From a virus, in IMG/VR virus record IMGVR_UViG_3300004770_000019, positions 1 through 50,851 of that record: a stretch of DNA of 50,851 nucleotides; one strand, 5' to 3'. Position 1 is the first letter of the stretch. Every line of letters begins with the position of its first letter. Shown here piece after piece: positions 32,289 to 40,604 of this stretch. The notes under the pieces are model-generated. The model saw nothing but the letters and a program-made list of their open reading frames with translations, had not been told where the DNA came from and ran no database searches. Made by a program: the position numbers and the translations under genes.

Positions 32289-34342
32289 TGCCAATAGAGA
32301 AAGTATATGGGACAAATATAACCATACCCGAACCTAATGGGTATGTAGAAGATTGGGGTTATCCTAATGATATATCAGAACAATATTGGAGAAGATTACC
32401 GTTACCTGATTTTTTTGAATTAGTAGAATATGATAGTGATGGTAATGCTTTGTTAGATTCAAGACAAGCTGCATTTGCAAGAGAAGAAGTTAGAAGGTGT
32501 AAAGAAGGATTCTATTTCTTAAATAATGGTAAGACAATATTTATAACAGGTAAGAATTACTTTTATTTACAATGGTGGAAATTAGAAGATGATATTTATG
32601 CAGACTTTAGAATGTCTGATAGAAAATATTTTTTATTCTTAGACCATTGGGAAAAAATAACGTGGTGCTTGGGTATTATAAGAGGCAAACCAAGACGTGC
32701 GGGTGCTACCTCACAAGCTACTTCTAACTTGATTTATGAGTGTATATTTTTTAAAAATAGTCTTTGTGGTTTAACAAGTAAGACACAAGCCGATGCTAAA
32801 GCTGCATTTACAAACATGGTTTCTTTTGGATATAGACAATTACCTGTATTCTTAAAACCAAAACAATTAAATAATAAAGATTCAGTAACAGAATTAGTAT
32901 TTGCACATAAGTCAGTAGATGTAAAAGGAACAAAAGGAAGTGCAGTAGATACAGATACAGGACATAGGTCAAAGATAGATTATAAAGCACCTTCACTAAA
33001 TGCGTATGATTCAGGAAGGATTAGTAGGTTACTAGCCGATGAGTGTGGTAAATGGGCGAGTGATGTACCCGCTTCACAATTCTTATCTATTGTAAGTAAG
33101 ACAATGGTGAAGGGCGGAAAACGTGTAGGATTTTGTGAACTCCCATCTACCGTAAACGAACTTACAAGGGGTGGTGGTGAGCAATTCAAATTAATATGGG
33201 ATGTTGCAGACTTCACGAAAAGTGAAGAAAGAACGCCTAATAGAATAGTAAGATATTTTTGTCCCGCTTATGATGGGTATGTAGGCTTTATTGATAAATA
33301 TGGGAATAGTGTAATAGAAGAACCAAACGAAGAACAATATAATTATTTAGTAGAAAACTTCGTAGGTGCGGGTGATTTAAACGCAGAAGATATTAAACTT
33401 GGTGCTAGAAGATATTTATTAAAAAAGAGAAGCACATTAGAAGGCGTTGCATTAGAAGAAGAAATTCGTATGACACCTTTTGATGAAAGGGAAATGTTCA
33501 TGCTTCGTAATGCTAATTGCCATTTTGATGCAATACTTTTAAATGATTTATACGAAGCGGCAAAAGTAAGTGAACCCGAAGTAGTTGAATATGGTAATTG
33601 GACTTGGGAGAATGGGAAGCCATATACAAAAGCAGTTTGGGAGAAAACAAGTAATGAAGCCGCAAGATGGTCAAGGGCTAAGAATTTTAAATTACCCGAA
33701 GGGGAAACTTATGAAAAACGTGGAGAAAACTTTTTACCAAAAAATCATATTCAGTTTATTATGGGATGTGACCCATTCCAAAACTCGGTTGTAGAATCAG
33801 GTGAAGGTTCAAAAGCTACAAGTGCAGTATTGAATAGGTATGACATAGGAATTAATGACCCCATTTACAATATGATGTTTGTTTCAAAATATCATGCAAG
33901 ACCTAAGATGGTAGAATTATTTCACATGGATATGGTACTCCAATGTTTTGCTTATGGTGGACAAATATTAATAGAAGCAAAGATGGATGGGGGGTTAAGA
34001 AAGTTTTTTATTGATAATTATTGCGAATCATTTTTAATAAAATTAGAAGATAAAGCAAATTATGGAGTTGACCCTAATTCAGATAATAAAGCATTGATGG
34101 TAAACTTATGGGAACAATATATTTTAACACATGGCAGAGAAGGTAAAATAATATATCCTGAATTAATAGATAGTAAATATGATGGTTTGATAAAGTTCAA
34201 TGTGAATGATACAGAAGTATCGGATTTAGTAATGGGATTTGGATGGACACTTGTAGCTGATTATTATAAAAGAGCAAATTTTAGAAAGATAGATAAAGCT
34301 ATTAAATTAGCAGATTGGTTTAAGCAAAAAAAAGTAGGATAA
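32288..34342 (+). CDS. Terminase large subunit (TerL)
   Basis: 684 residues. The ATPase half shows a P-loop-like RGKPRRAGATS (132-142), a hydrophobic-LADE Walker B (Asp251, Glu252) and a possible coupling motif CELPSTVNE. The nuclease half shows MGCDPFQN (Asp495), ILIEAK (Glu563) and SDLVMGFGWT (Asp646), the three acidic residues of an RNase H-like packaging nuclease. It packages DNA through the portal. Note that the P-loop has alanine where lysine of the classic GK[ST] is expected. It overlaps the small subunit gene by one base and ends two bases before the first sugar-island gene. Confidence 0.9.
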   Translation: MPIEKVYGTNITIPEPNGYVEDWGYPNDISEQYWRRLPLPDFFELVEYDSDGNALLDSRQAAFAREEVRRCKEGFYFLNNGKTIFITGKNYFYLQWWKLEDDIYADFRMSDRKYFLFLDHWEKITWCLGIIRGKPRRAGATSQATSNLIYECIFFKNSLCGLTSKTQADAKAAFTNMVSFGYRQLPVFLKPKQLNNKDSVTELVFAHKSVDVKGTKGSAVDTDTGHRSKIDYKAPSLNAYDSGRISRLLADECGKWASDVPASQFLSIVSKTMVKGGKRVGFCELPSTVNELTRGGGEQFKLIWDVADFTKSEERTPNRIVRYFCPAYDGYVGFIDKYGNSVIEEPNEEQYNYLVENFVGAGDLNAEDIKLGARRYLLKKRSTLEGVALEEEIRMTPFDEREMFMLRNANCHFDAILLNDLYEAAKVSEPEVVEYGNWTWENGKPYTKAVWEKTSNEAARWSRAKNFKLPEGETYEKRGENFLPKNHIQFIMGCDPFQNSVVESGEGSKATSAVLNRYDIGINDPIYNMMFVSKYHARPKMVELFHMDMVLQCFAYGGQILIEAKMDGGLRKFFIDNYCESFLIKLEDKANYGVDPNSDNKALMVNLWEQYILTHGREGKIIYPELIDSKYDGLIKFNVNDTEVSDLVMGFGWTLVADYYKRANFRKIDKAIKLADWFKQKKVG

Positions 34343-34344
34343 TT

Positions 34345-34962
34345 ATGTGGACTAATTTCTTCAATAAAATATACGTTATTAATTTACCAAAACGGATAGA
34401 TAGATTAATGCAGTTTGTAGAAGAAATGGAAAAGTATGAAATAGAATTTGAAATAGTGAATGGAATAGAACATGAAAGTGGGGCAGAAGGATTAAGGCAA
34501 ACAGTAGAAAATATATTCATTGATGCTATTGAAAAAAAATATAATCAGATACTAATATTTGAAGATGATTGTTATTTCGTAGAAGGGAAAAGTACAGTAG
34601 ATTGGACAATGGATAACGCCATAAAAGAGTTACCCGAAGATTGGCAGGTATTATACTTAGGGGCACAAGTAACAAATGGGTTCAAACGCAGGCAAGGTAT
34701 GTGCTTATTCCAATTAGATATGGCTTTTGCAACACACGCTTGGGCTTTATCATTGCAAGGGATGAAGGAAATAATTTCTTATGGGTTAGAAGCACCTATT
34801 GATAATTCAGTAGTAAAAACTATTCAAACACAACAAAAGTGTTTTATAACTTATCCGCTTCTTGCTTCCCAACGTGCGGGTTTTTCAAATATTGGTAATA
34901 CTGAAATAGATTGGAATCCATTTATCGTTTCAAGATACAATCAAAAACTAGGAGAAATATGA
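34345..34962 (+). CDS. Glycosyltransferase family 25-like
   Basis: 205 residues. NKIYVINLPKRIDRLMQFVEEM is the start pattern of GT25 enzymes, and IFEDDCYF (Glu73, Asp74, Asp75) is their ED-D motif. THAWALSLQGMKEII and a GFSNIGNTEIDWNPFI tail follow. Such enzymes in bacteria add galactose or glucose to lipopolysaccharide; the acceptor here is unknown. It opens the sugar island two bases after the large terminase and overlaps the next gene by four bases (ATGA). Confidence 0.8.
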   Translation: MWTNFFNKIYVINLPKRIDRLMQFVEEMEKYEIEFEIVNGIEHESGAEGLRQTVENIFIDAIEKKYNQILIFEDDCYFVEGKSTVDWTMDNAIKELPEDWQVLYLGAQVTNGFKRRQGMCLFQLDMAFATHAWALSLQGMKEIISYGLEAPIDNSVVKTIQTQQKCFITYPLLASQRAGFSNIGNTEIDWNPFIVSRYNQKLGEI

Positions 34963-35654
34963 AACAATTAAGCATTTGCATCCCAACTTGGAATAGGTAC
35001 GAATTAACAATAGATTCATTTTCACAAGTATATAATGATGAAAGGGTAAAGAATATTATAATAGTAGATGATTGTAGCGATGATGAAATATATGTAAAAC
35101 TAGCCCTAATGTGTAGGTATATGGATAAGGTACACTTATACCAAAATGATACTAACTTAGATTGTTATAGAAATAAAAGAGAAGCAGTAAGCAAAGCAAC
35201 AACAGATTACTGTATAGTATTAGATAGCGACAATGAAATAGGAATAGACTACCTAGATGCACTCTATAAAGAAGAATGGGATGAAGATACTATCCTAATG
35301 CCATCATTCGCAAGACCAATGTTTGATTATAGAGATTATTCGGGGATAACTTTAACCAAAGAAAATCTAGCGGAATACATAGATAAGCCTCTTATAGAAA
35401 CTTGCCTTAATTGTATGAACTACTTTGTAAACGCAAAAAACTATTTAGAAGTATGGGATGGAAGTGTAGACCCTGTAACAAGTGATAGCCTATTCCAAAA
35501 CTATAATTGGATAATGTCAGCTAGAAAATTCAAAATAGTAAGTGGATTAGAATATGAACATAAGGTTCATGATGGCAGCCACTACATAAACAATGTTCAC
35601 CGAACAGGAGATTTTAAGGATATTTTAATAGAAAAGATAAGAAATTTGAAATAA
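34959..35654 (+). CDS. Glycosyltransferase family 2-like
   Basis: 231 residues from the ATG at 34959. An upstream in-frame ATG at 34911 lies deep inside the preceding gene, whereas 34959 gives the usual ATGA overlap, so I prefer it. Motifs: LSICIPTWNRYELT at the N-terminus, IIIVDDCSDDE, and LDSDNEIG (the D-x-D/N metal site). The C-terminus carries VSGLEYEHKVHDGSHY, a helix-loop often seen in this family. It transfers a sugar from a nucleotide donor by an inverting reaction; the acceptor is unknown. Confidence 0.85.
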   Translation: MKQLSICIPTWNRYELTIDSFSQVYNDERVKNIIIVDDCSDDEIYVKLALMCRYMDKVHLYQNDTNLDCYRNKREAVSKATTDYCIVLDSDNEIGIDYLDALYKEEWDEDTILMPSFARPMFDYRDYSGITLTKENLAEYIDKPLIETCLNCMNYFVNAKNYLEVWDGSVDPVTSDSLFQNYNWIMSARKFKIVSGLEYEHKVHDGSHYINNVHRTGDFKDILIEKIRNLK

Positions 35655-35686
35655 ATAAGTTAATTTAGACACCTAAAGAAGAAAGC

Positions 35687-36433
35687 ATGATAGGATTTCG
35701 TCCATACGGTCGTTTAGGGAATTTCCTTTTTATGATGGCTAATGCTATTTCTTATGGGCTAAAGCACGGGGAAGATGTTTCAGCACCTTACGAAACAAAC
35801 AATGCTTTTTGGAACCCACTATATCTACCACATTTAATAGATAAAAACTACATACAAGGAGTAGAAGATGTACTTGTTAATGAAAATGGGTTTAGATGGC
35901 AAGAAATACCTTTTGAACAACATTGGAAAGGGAAACAAATAGTCCTTAATGGCTATTGGCAGTCATGGAAGTATATAGAAGAACATAGAAGGGAAATATT
36001 GTACGCATTTGACCTTAGATGGGTAATGAAACCCAATACAGCAAGTATTCACATAAGACGAGGGGATTACTTACAACTTACAGATAAACACCCACCTTAT
36101 AGTTTAGACTACCTAAACAACGCAATTAACTACTTAAAAGACGAAAAAGGAGTAACTAAATTTGAAGTATATTCAGATGATGTACTTTGGTGTTTAGATA
36201 ACCTAACCCACATCCAAAACGTAAAGGTAATGGAAACAGGGAATGAGTTAAACGATTTAGTTGAGGCTAGTTGCTGCGAACATAATATTTGTTGTAGTAG
36301 CACATTTTCATTTTTCATAGCTTGGTTAAATAAAAACCCCGAAAAGGTTTGTATATTCCCTAAGCTATGGTTTGTAGAAGGGTATCATTTGGACACGCAA
36401 GATTTACTCCACCCTGATTTTATAAAAATGTAA
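35687..36433 (+). CDS. Alpha-1,2-fucosyltransferase-like (GT11)
   Basis: 248 residues. GRLGNFLFMMANAISYGLKHG at the N-terminus (family G-x-LGNQhFQhAhhxxLA) and IHIRRGDYL (His122, Arg124, Arg125) at the GDP-fucose site are the GT11 hallmarks, with FEVYSDD and NICCSSTFSFFIAWLN for later motifs. The donor is probably GDP-fucose or a related GDP-hexose; the GDP-mannose epimerase-like enzyme of the island could supply the latter. The 32-base upstream gap is the largest gap within the island. Confidence 0.85.
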   Translation: MIGFRPYGRLGNFLFMMANAISYGLKHGEDVSAPYETNNAFWNPLYLPHLIDKNYIQGVEDVLVNENGFRWQEIPFEQHWKGKQIVLNGYWQSWKYIEEHRREILYAFDLRWVMKPNTASIHIRRGDYLQLTDKHPPYSLDYLNNAINYLKDEKGVTKFEVYSDDVLWCLDNLTHIQNVKVMETGNELNDLVEASCCEHNICCSSTFSFFIAWLNKNPEKVCIFPKLWFVEGYHLDTQDLLHPDFIKM

Positions 36434-36435
36434 TT

Positions 36436-37677
36436 ATGGCTATAGGTAATAAAGAAAACAATTCAGTATTAGGGTTACTTACTTTCTTAAATGAAAATCC
36501 TGTTGTATTTGATGTAGGAGCAAATAAAGGTCAATGGGCTGATATTATACTAGAAAGATTTGGGGATAATTGTGATTTACATTTGTTTGAACCAAATAAA
36601 AAATTATTAGATTATTGCGAAATAAAATACGAGTATAAGAAAAACATAACATACAATGAATTAGCAGCGTATAAGTCTGAAACTGAATTATTATTTTATT
36701 ATTTTGAAAATTTCAATAATGAACTTTCTTCTATTTATGAGAGTTCCGATTGGGATGGACTGCCAATGCAAAAAAAGGTAGTAAAATCAATTAGGATGTC
36801 TGCATACTGCCAAGATAAAAAGATACCATATATTGACTACTTAAAGATAGATACAGAAGGGGCAGACGTAGATGTATTATTAGGTTCTATTCAGTTAATG
36901 AAAGAGAATAAAATAGGAATTATTCAATTAGAATATGGGGCACACTATATAAGAGCAAATCACACATTTGCAGAAGTATTAAATATAGCAGAACAAACAG
37001 GATATAATGTATATTATTGGAGTGGTGCTAATTATGTTAAAGTAACTAAAAATGACTTTACAGAAGATTTTAGAGCAGAAGATTTCTTTCTAACAAAATT
37101 CAATATCCAAAACTATTCACATGGATGGAATAAAGAGTTTATAATTAATAGTTCACTCATAGGTAAATTAGATTTTGTATTAGAAGTAGGAACTTATGAA
37201 GGGTTAACAGCTAAGTATATTGTCAATAATCTATTAAATGAAGGTGGTAGAATTATATGTGTAGACCCACTAGAAAACTACTATACCAAAACAGATACAG
37301 AGCATACCGAAATGTTTAAAGACCAATATCAAAGGTTTTTAAGAAACACATACGGATTACCTATTGAATTAAAAAGAAAAGAAAGTAGAGTAGCTTTACC
37401 TGAATTAAACGCCTTTAGATTTGACTTAGTTTTTGTAGATGGCGACCACTCAAAAGATGCAGTATATTTTGATGCTTGTTGGGCTTTTGCAGTATGTAAA
37501 ATTGGCGGCTATATTATACTTGATGATTACGAATGGAGAGATTATACAAAAGAAGGGATTGATATATTCCTAAATGAGTTTATTGGAGCATACGATTTAA
37601 TAGTAAAAGGCTATCAAGTATTAATCCAAAAAACAACAAATAGGTATAACGATATAACTTTTGATTACTATAAATAA
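36436..37677 (+). CDS. Fusion of an FkbM-type and a second class I methyltransferase
   Basis: 413 residues. Residues about 15-210 read as FkbM: VVFDVGANKGQWADIIL (SAM site), LHLFEPNK, and YLKIDTEGADVDVL (the DTEG motif). Residues about 230-410 read as a Methyltransf_24-type domain: LDFVLEVGTYEGLTAKYI, IICVDPLENYY, FDLVFVDGDHSKDAV and GGYIILDDYEW. Both halves look intact. It may methylate two sugar hydroxyls in sequence. It begins two bases after the fucosyltransferase gene. Confidence 0.85.
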   Translation: MAIGNKENNSVLGLLTFLNENPVVFDVGANKGQWADIILERFGDNCDLHLFEPNKKLLDYCEIKYEYKKNITYNELAAYKSETELLFYYFENFNNELSSIYESSDWDGLPMQKKVVKSIRMSAYCQDKKIPYIDYLKIDTEGADVDVLLGSIQLMKENKIGIIQLEYGAHYIRANHTFAEVLNIAEQTGYNVYYWSGANYVKVTKNDFTEDFRAEDFFLTKFNIQNYSHGWNKEFIINSSLIGKLDFVLEVGTYEGLTAKYIVNNLLNEGGRIICVDPLENYYTKTDTEHTEMFKDQYQRFLRNTYGLPIELKRKESRVALPELNAFRFDLVFVDGDHSKDAVYFDACWAFAVCKIGGYIILDDYEWRDYTKEGIDIFLNEFIGAYDLIVKGYQVLIQKTTNRYNDITFDYYK

Positions 37678-37682
37678 AGTAT

Positions 37683-37877
37683 ATGAAAATAGGAGATATA
37701 GTAGAAGTTATTAAACCTTTTGTTGGATTTGACAGATATATGGGTAAAATGGCAATTATTACAGATGTTTCATATGACACTGATAGGTATAGTATTTATC
37801 TTTATGAAGATGGCAATAAAATGGCATGGTTTAAAGATTCTGAATTAAAATTAATCAAAGAAATAGAATATATATGA
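37683..37877 (+). CDS. Small KOW/SH3-like protein, 64 aa
   Basis: 64 residues of beta-strand character: MKIGDIVEVIKPFVG, MGKMAIITDVSYDTDRYSIYLYEDG, KMAWFKDSELKLI. This is the pattern of a KOW/SH3-like barrel (K-x-GDxVxVIK...G-x-x-AxITDV...Y-x-V-x-F). Such small proteins bind nucleic acid or fold as stabilising modules; function here is unknown. It overlaps the next gene (HNH) by four bases and sits inside the sugar island without an obvious link to it. Confidence 0.55.
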   Translation: MKIGDIVEVIKPFVGFDRYMGKMAIITDVSYDTDRYSIYLYEDGNKMAWFKDSELKLIKEIEYI

Positions 37878-38368
37878 GTGTTACAAAGCAATGCGAGTGC
37901 GGGTCTTTCTTTGAAACAACAGAAAAGAGAATACTAGATGGCAGAGGAAAATTTTGTAGCCAAAAATGCAAGTATAAATATAGAGTAATGCCTAAAAAAA
38001 GAGATAAATATATATTAGTAGTAGAAAATAATGGTTGGTTAAAAAAAGGAGAAAGGTTAAGTATAAGTACAGAATTTAAAAAAGGAGAAATACCTATTAA
38101 TTATTTAGGGGATAACGTTGGGTATCATGCCCTACATGATTGGGTTGAAAGAAAACTAGGTAAGCCTTTAAAATGTGAACATTGTGGGTGTGAAAATAAA
38201 AGGTTAGAGTGGGCTAATAAAAGCCATGAATATAAAAGAGATATTGATGATTGGATTAGATTATGTAGAAAATGTCATATAAAATACGATAGAAGTGATA
38301 ATGATAAAAATTGGGGCATAGCGACAAAGAAATTTAATATTAGTAGTAAAAAAAGAAAAACATTATGA
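37874..38368 (+). CDS. HNH endonuclease-like protein, 164 aa
   Basis: 164 residues with an N-terminal CECGSFFETTEKRILDGRGKFCSQKC zinc-ribbon-like part. The C-terminal YHALHDWVERKLGKPLKCEHCG, LEWANKSHEYKRDIDDWIRLCRKCHIKYD has the cysteine pairs (CEHC, CRKC) and His/Asn positions of an HNH nuclease. This is a frequent family of free-standing homing nucleases in phages. It overlaps both neighbours by four bases and breaks the series of sugar genes, probably an insertion. Confidence 0.7.
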   Translation: MSVTKQCECGSFFETTEKRILDGRGKFCSQKCKYKYRVMPKKRDKYILVVENNGWLKKGERLSISTEFKKGEIPINYLGDNVGYHALHDWVERKLGKPLKCEHCGCENKRLEWANKSHEYKRDIDDWIRLCRKCHIKYDRSDNDKNWGIATKKFNISSKKRKTL

Positions 38369-39390
38369 AAACTGCATTAGTATTGGGCGGCTCAGGATTT
38401 ATAGGTAGCCACATGGTAACTAGACTTCAAAAAGATGGTTATTGGGTAAGGTCAGTAGATTTGAAATGTCCCGATTATGGTTACTCGAAAGCAGACGATA
38501 TGATAATAGGCGATTTAAGGCAAGAAAATTTAGTAAGCAGAGTAATGTTTGCACCTAGTCAAATTTCAATAAAAGATAAAGAAAATTCTTTTGATGAAGT
38601 ATATTCATTTGCGGCAGACATGGGAGGAGCAGGGTATGTATTTACGGGCGAACATGATGCTGATATAATGCACAATTCAGCACTAATAAATCTTCATGTA
38701 GCGAAGTTTGCGGCATTAAATGGGGTAAAAAAATTATTCTATTCAAGTTCAGCTTGTGCATATCCACAACACATTCAAGAAGAAACAGATAATCAAGGTC
38801 TAAAAGAAAGCGATGCAATACCCGCAGCACCCGATAGTGTGTATGGTTGGGAAAAATTATTTAGTGAGTTTGTATATGATTCATTCCATAGAAATAAGGG
38901 GTTAGATATTAGAATAGCAAGGTTTCATAATATTTTTGGTATAGAAGGCACATACGATGGAGATAGAGCCAAAGCCCCTGCCGCAATATGTCGTAAGGTA
39001 GCACAAGCAAAAGATGGTGATACTATTGAAATATGGGGGGATGGATTACAAACAAGGTCATTCCTTTATGTGGATGAATGTATTGAAGGTATATTAAGAT
39101 TAATGGATTCAGAATATAGAAATCCAATTAATATTGGTTCGGATGAAATGATTAGCATTAATGACTTAGCTAAAATGGTTATTGAAATTAGTGGCAAGGA
39201 TTTGAAAATTAAAAATGTAGAATCAAATGCAATAGGAGTTCGTGGTAGGAATAGTGAAAATACTCTTATCGAACAAGTATTAGGATGGCGACCAACACAA
39301 CCGCTTAGAATAGGCATTGAAAAAACATACGCTTGGGTTAATGAGCAAGTAAATAGAAAAGCTAATTTATACGAACATAAAGTATTATAA
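38365..39390 (+). CDS. GDP-mannose 3,5-epimerase-like (extended SDR)
   Basis: 341 residues. Rossmann start ALVLGGSGFIGSHMV (NAD-binding GxxGxxG); FAADMGGAGY; YSSSACAYPQ with Cys131, which fits the catalytic Cys of GDP-mannose 3,5-epimerase (family motif SSACIYPE); SVYGWEKLFSE with Tyr160 and Lys164 of the YxxxK dyad; NIFGIEGTYDGDRAKAPAA and a WGDGLQTRSFLYVDEC substrate site. The enzyme would convert GDP-D-mannose to GDP-L-galactose or GDP-L-gulose. It is the only sugar-nucleotide-forming enzyme in the island, so the phage relies on the host for GDP-mannose. Confidence 0.8.
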   Translation: MKTALVLGGSGFIGSHMVTRLQKDGYWVRSVDLKCPDYGYSKADDMIIGDLRQENLVSRVMFAPSQISIKDKENSFDEVYSFAADMGGAGYVFTGEHDADIMHNSALINLHVAKFAALNGVKKLFYSSSACAYPQHIQEETDNQGLKESDAIPAAPDSVYGWEKLFSEFVYDSFHRNKGLDIRIARFHNIFGIEGTYDGDRAKAPAAICRKVAQAKDGDTIEIWGDGLQTRSFLYVDECIEGILRLMDSEYRNPINIGSDEMISINDLAKMVIEISGKDLKIKNVESNAIGVRGRNSENTLIEQVLGWRPTQPLRIGIEKTYAWVNEQVNRKANLYEHKVL

Positions 39391-39966
39391 ATGAAGTGCT
39401 ACATTGATATTGGAACAAATAGTATGGGTGGCTATAAAAATCTACTTGAAGAATTAAAAATAGATGATACTTGGCAAAAAATATTTGTAGAACCCAACCC
39501 CGAACATTGGGAAATTGATACAATAGATAAGAAAATAGATAAAATACCAAATGCTATATTGTTGAAAAATGCAGTTTCATCCGAAAATTGTTTCTGTTAT
39601 TTATATACGCGTTCTGATTTAGTTGGTCATACAGGTGATTCGGCAGCTACTATACAATCACTTGACTTTTTAAAGAAAAGTATTGGTGATAAGTTTACTC
39701 AAAATGCAAAGTATAAACAATATTTAGTAGAATGTATTACCATAGAAGATATTTTCAAAATTACAGATGCAGATGAGTTATATATTAAAATAGATGCAGA
39801 AGGGTCTGAATTTGATATTTTATATAAATTCCCTTTTGAATATTTACCAAGAGTAAAAAGAATGTTTGTAGAGTTTCATTGCCAAAATAAAGAAATGACA
39901 GAAACAAAATATAGTTTGATAAATAAATTTGAACAATTAGGATTACAAATTGAAAATTGGGATTAA
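39391..39966 (+). CDS. FkbM-type methyltransferase, 191 aa
   Basis: 191 residues. Short N-terminus CYIDIGTNSMGGY (SAM site, weaker than usual: G-T-N in place of G-A-N), IFVEPNPEHW, AVSSEN, and LYIKIDAEGSEFDIL (the DAEG motif of FkbM). It is probably O-methylating a sugar. It begins right after the epimerase stop. Atypical motif I may mean altered SAM binding, but the other motifs are intact. Confidence 0.75.
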   Translation: MKCYIDIGTNSMGGYKNLLEELKIDDTWQKIFVEPNPEHWEIDTIDKKIDKIPNAILLKNAVSSENCFCYLYTRSDLVGHTGDSAATIQSLDFLKKSIGDKFTQNAKYKQYLVECITIEDIFKITDADELYIKIDAEGSEFDILYKFPFEYLPRVKRMFVEFHCQNKEMTETKYSLINKFEQLGLQIENWD

Positions 39967-39968
39967 TT

Positions 39969-40604
39969 ATGATGATACCATTAGACCAACTAATCGAAAG
40001 ACACAACCTTAAAATTACAGGTGTTCTTCATTGCGGAGCAAACGAAGGGCAAGAGAGAGAAGTTTATAACCAACTAATAGATGGTGAAGTTATTTGGATT
40101 GAAGCTATTAAAGAAGTTTTTGAAAAGCTAAGAGAAAATATAGCACCATATCCAAAACAGACCGCTATTTATTGTTGTTTAAGTAACCAAGATGATACAA
40201 CAATAGTATTTAATATTTCAAACAATGAATCCCAAAGTTCATCAATGTTGAATCTTAAATACCATGAAATTATCCATCCCGAAGTGCACTATGTAGACCA
40301 TGTAGTAATGAAAACAAGAAGGTTAGATACACTATTCCATTTACTTGAAAGGAATATTAGTAAGCTAAACTTTTTAAACTTAGACTTACAAGGGGCTGAA
40401 TTATTAGCATTGCAAGGTGCGGGTAAACTTTTAGAACAATTTGATTATATCCTAACAGAAGTTAATCAGAAAGAGGTATATGAAAATTGTGCATTAGTGT
40501 CAGAATTAGATGAATTTCTAAAAGACTATACAAGAGTAGAAACAGGTACTTGGGTGGGGGATAGTTGGACAGATGCTTTGTATATTAAAAAATCTCTTTT
40601 ATGA
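39969..40604 (+). CDS. FkbM-type methyltransferase, 211 aa
   Basis: From ATG 39969 (211 residues); an upstream TTG at 39957 lies inside the preceding gene and is less likely. Motifs: ITGVLHCGANEGQEREVYNQL, VIWIEAI, LSNQDDTTIVFNISNNESQSSSML and LNFLNLDLQGAELLALQGAG (the L-DLQGAE variant of the FkbM D-x-EG-E motif), with YILTEVNQKEVYE. This variant is widespread in bacterial and phage sugar clusters. It overlaps the next gene by four bases. Confidence 0.8.
   Translation: MMIPLDQLIERHNLKITGVLHCGANEGQEREVYNQLIDGEVIWIEAIKEVFEKLRENIAPYPKQTAIYCCLSNQDDTTIVFNISNNESQSSSMLNLKYHEIIHPEVHYVDHVVMKTRRLDTLFHLLERNISKLNFLNLDLQGAELLALQGAGKLLEQFDYILTEVNQKEVYENCALVSELDEFLKDYTRVETGTWVGDSWTDALYIKKSLL

Noticed and set aside
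33585-33794. A second gene inside the large terminase (+1 frame)
   Set aside because: The frame has no recognisable motif and no base-composition shift, unlike the nested frame at 28744-28968. It looks like a chance shadow frame.
37683-38368. An anti-CRISPR or defence function for the small island genes
   Set aside because: Nothing in the sequences supports it; the KOW-like and HNH readings explain what is visible.
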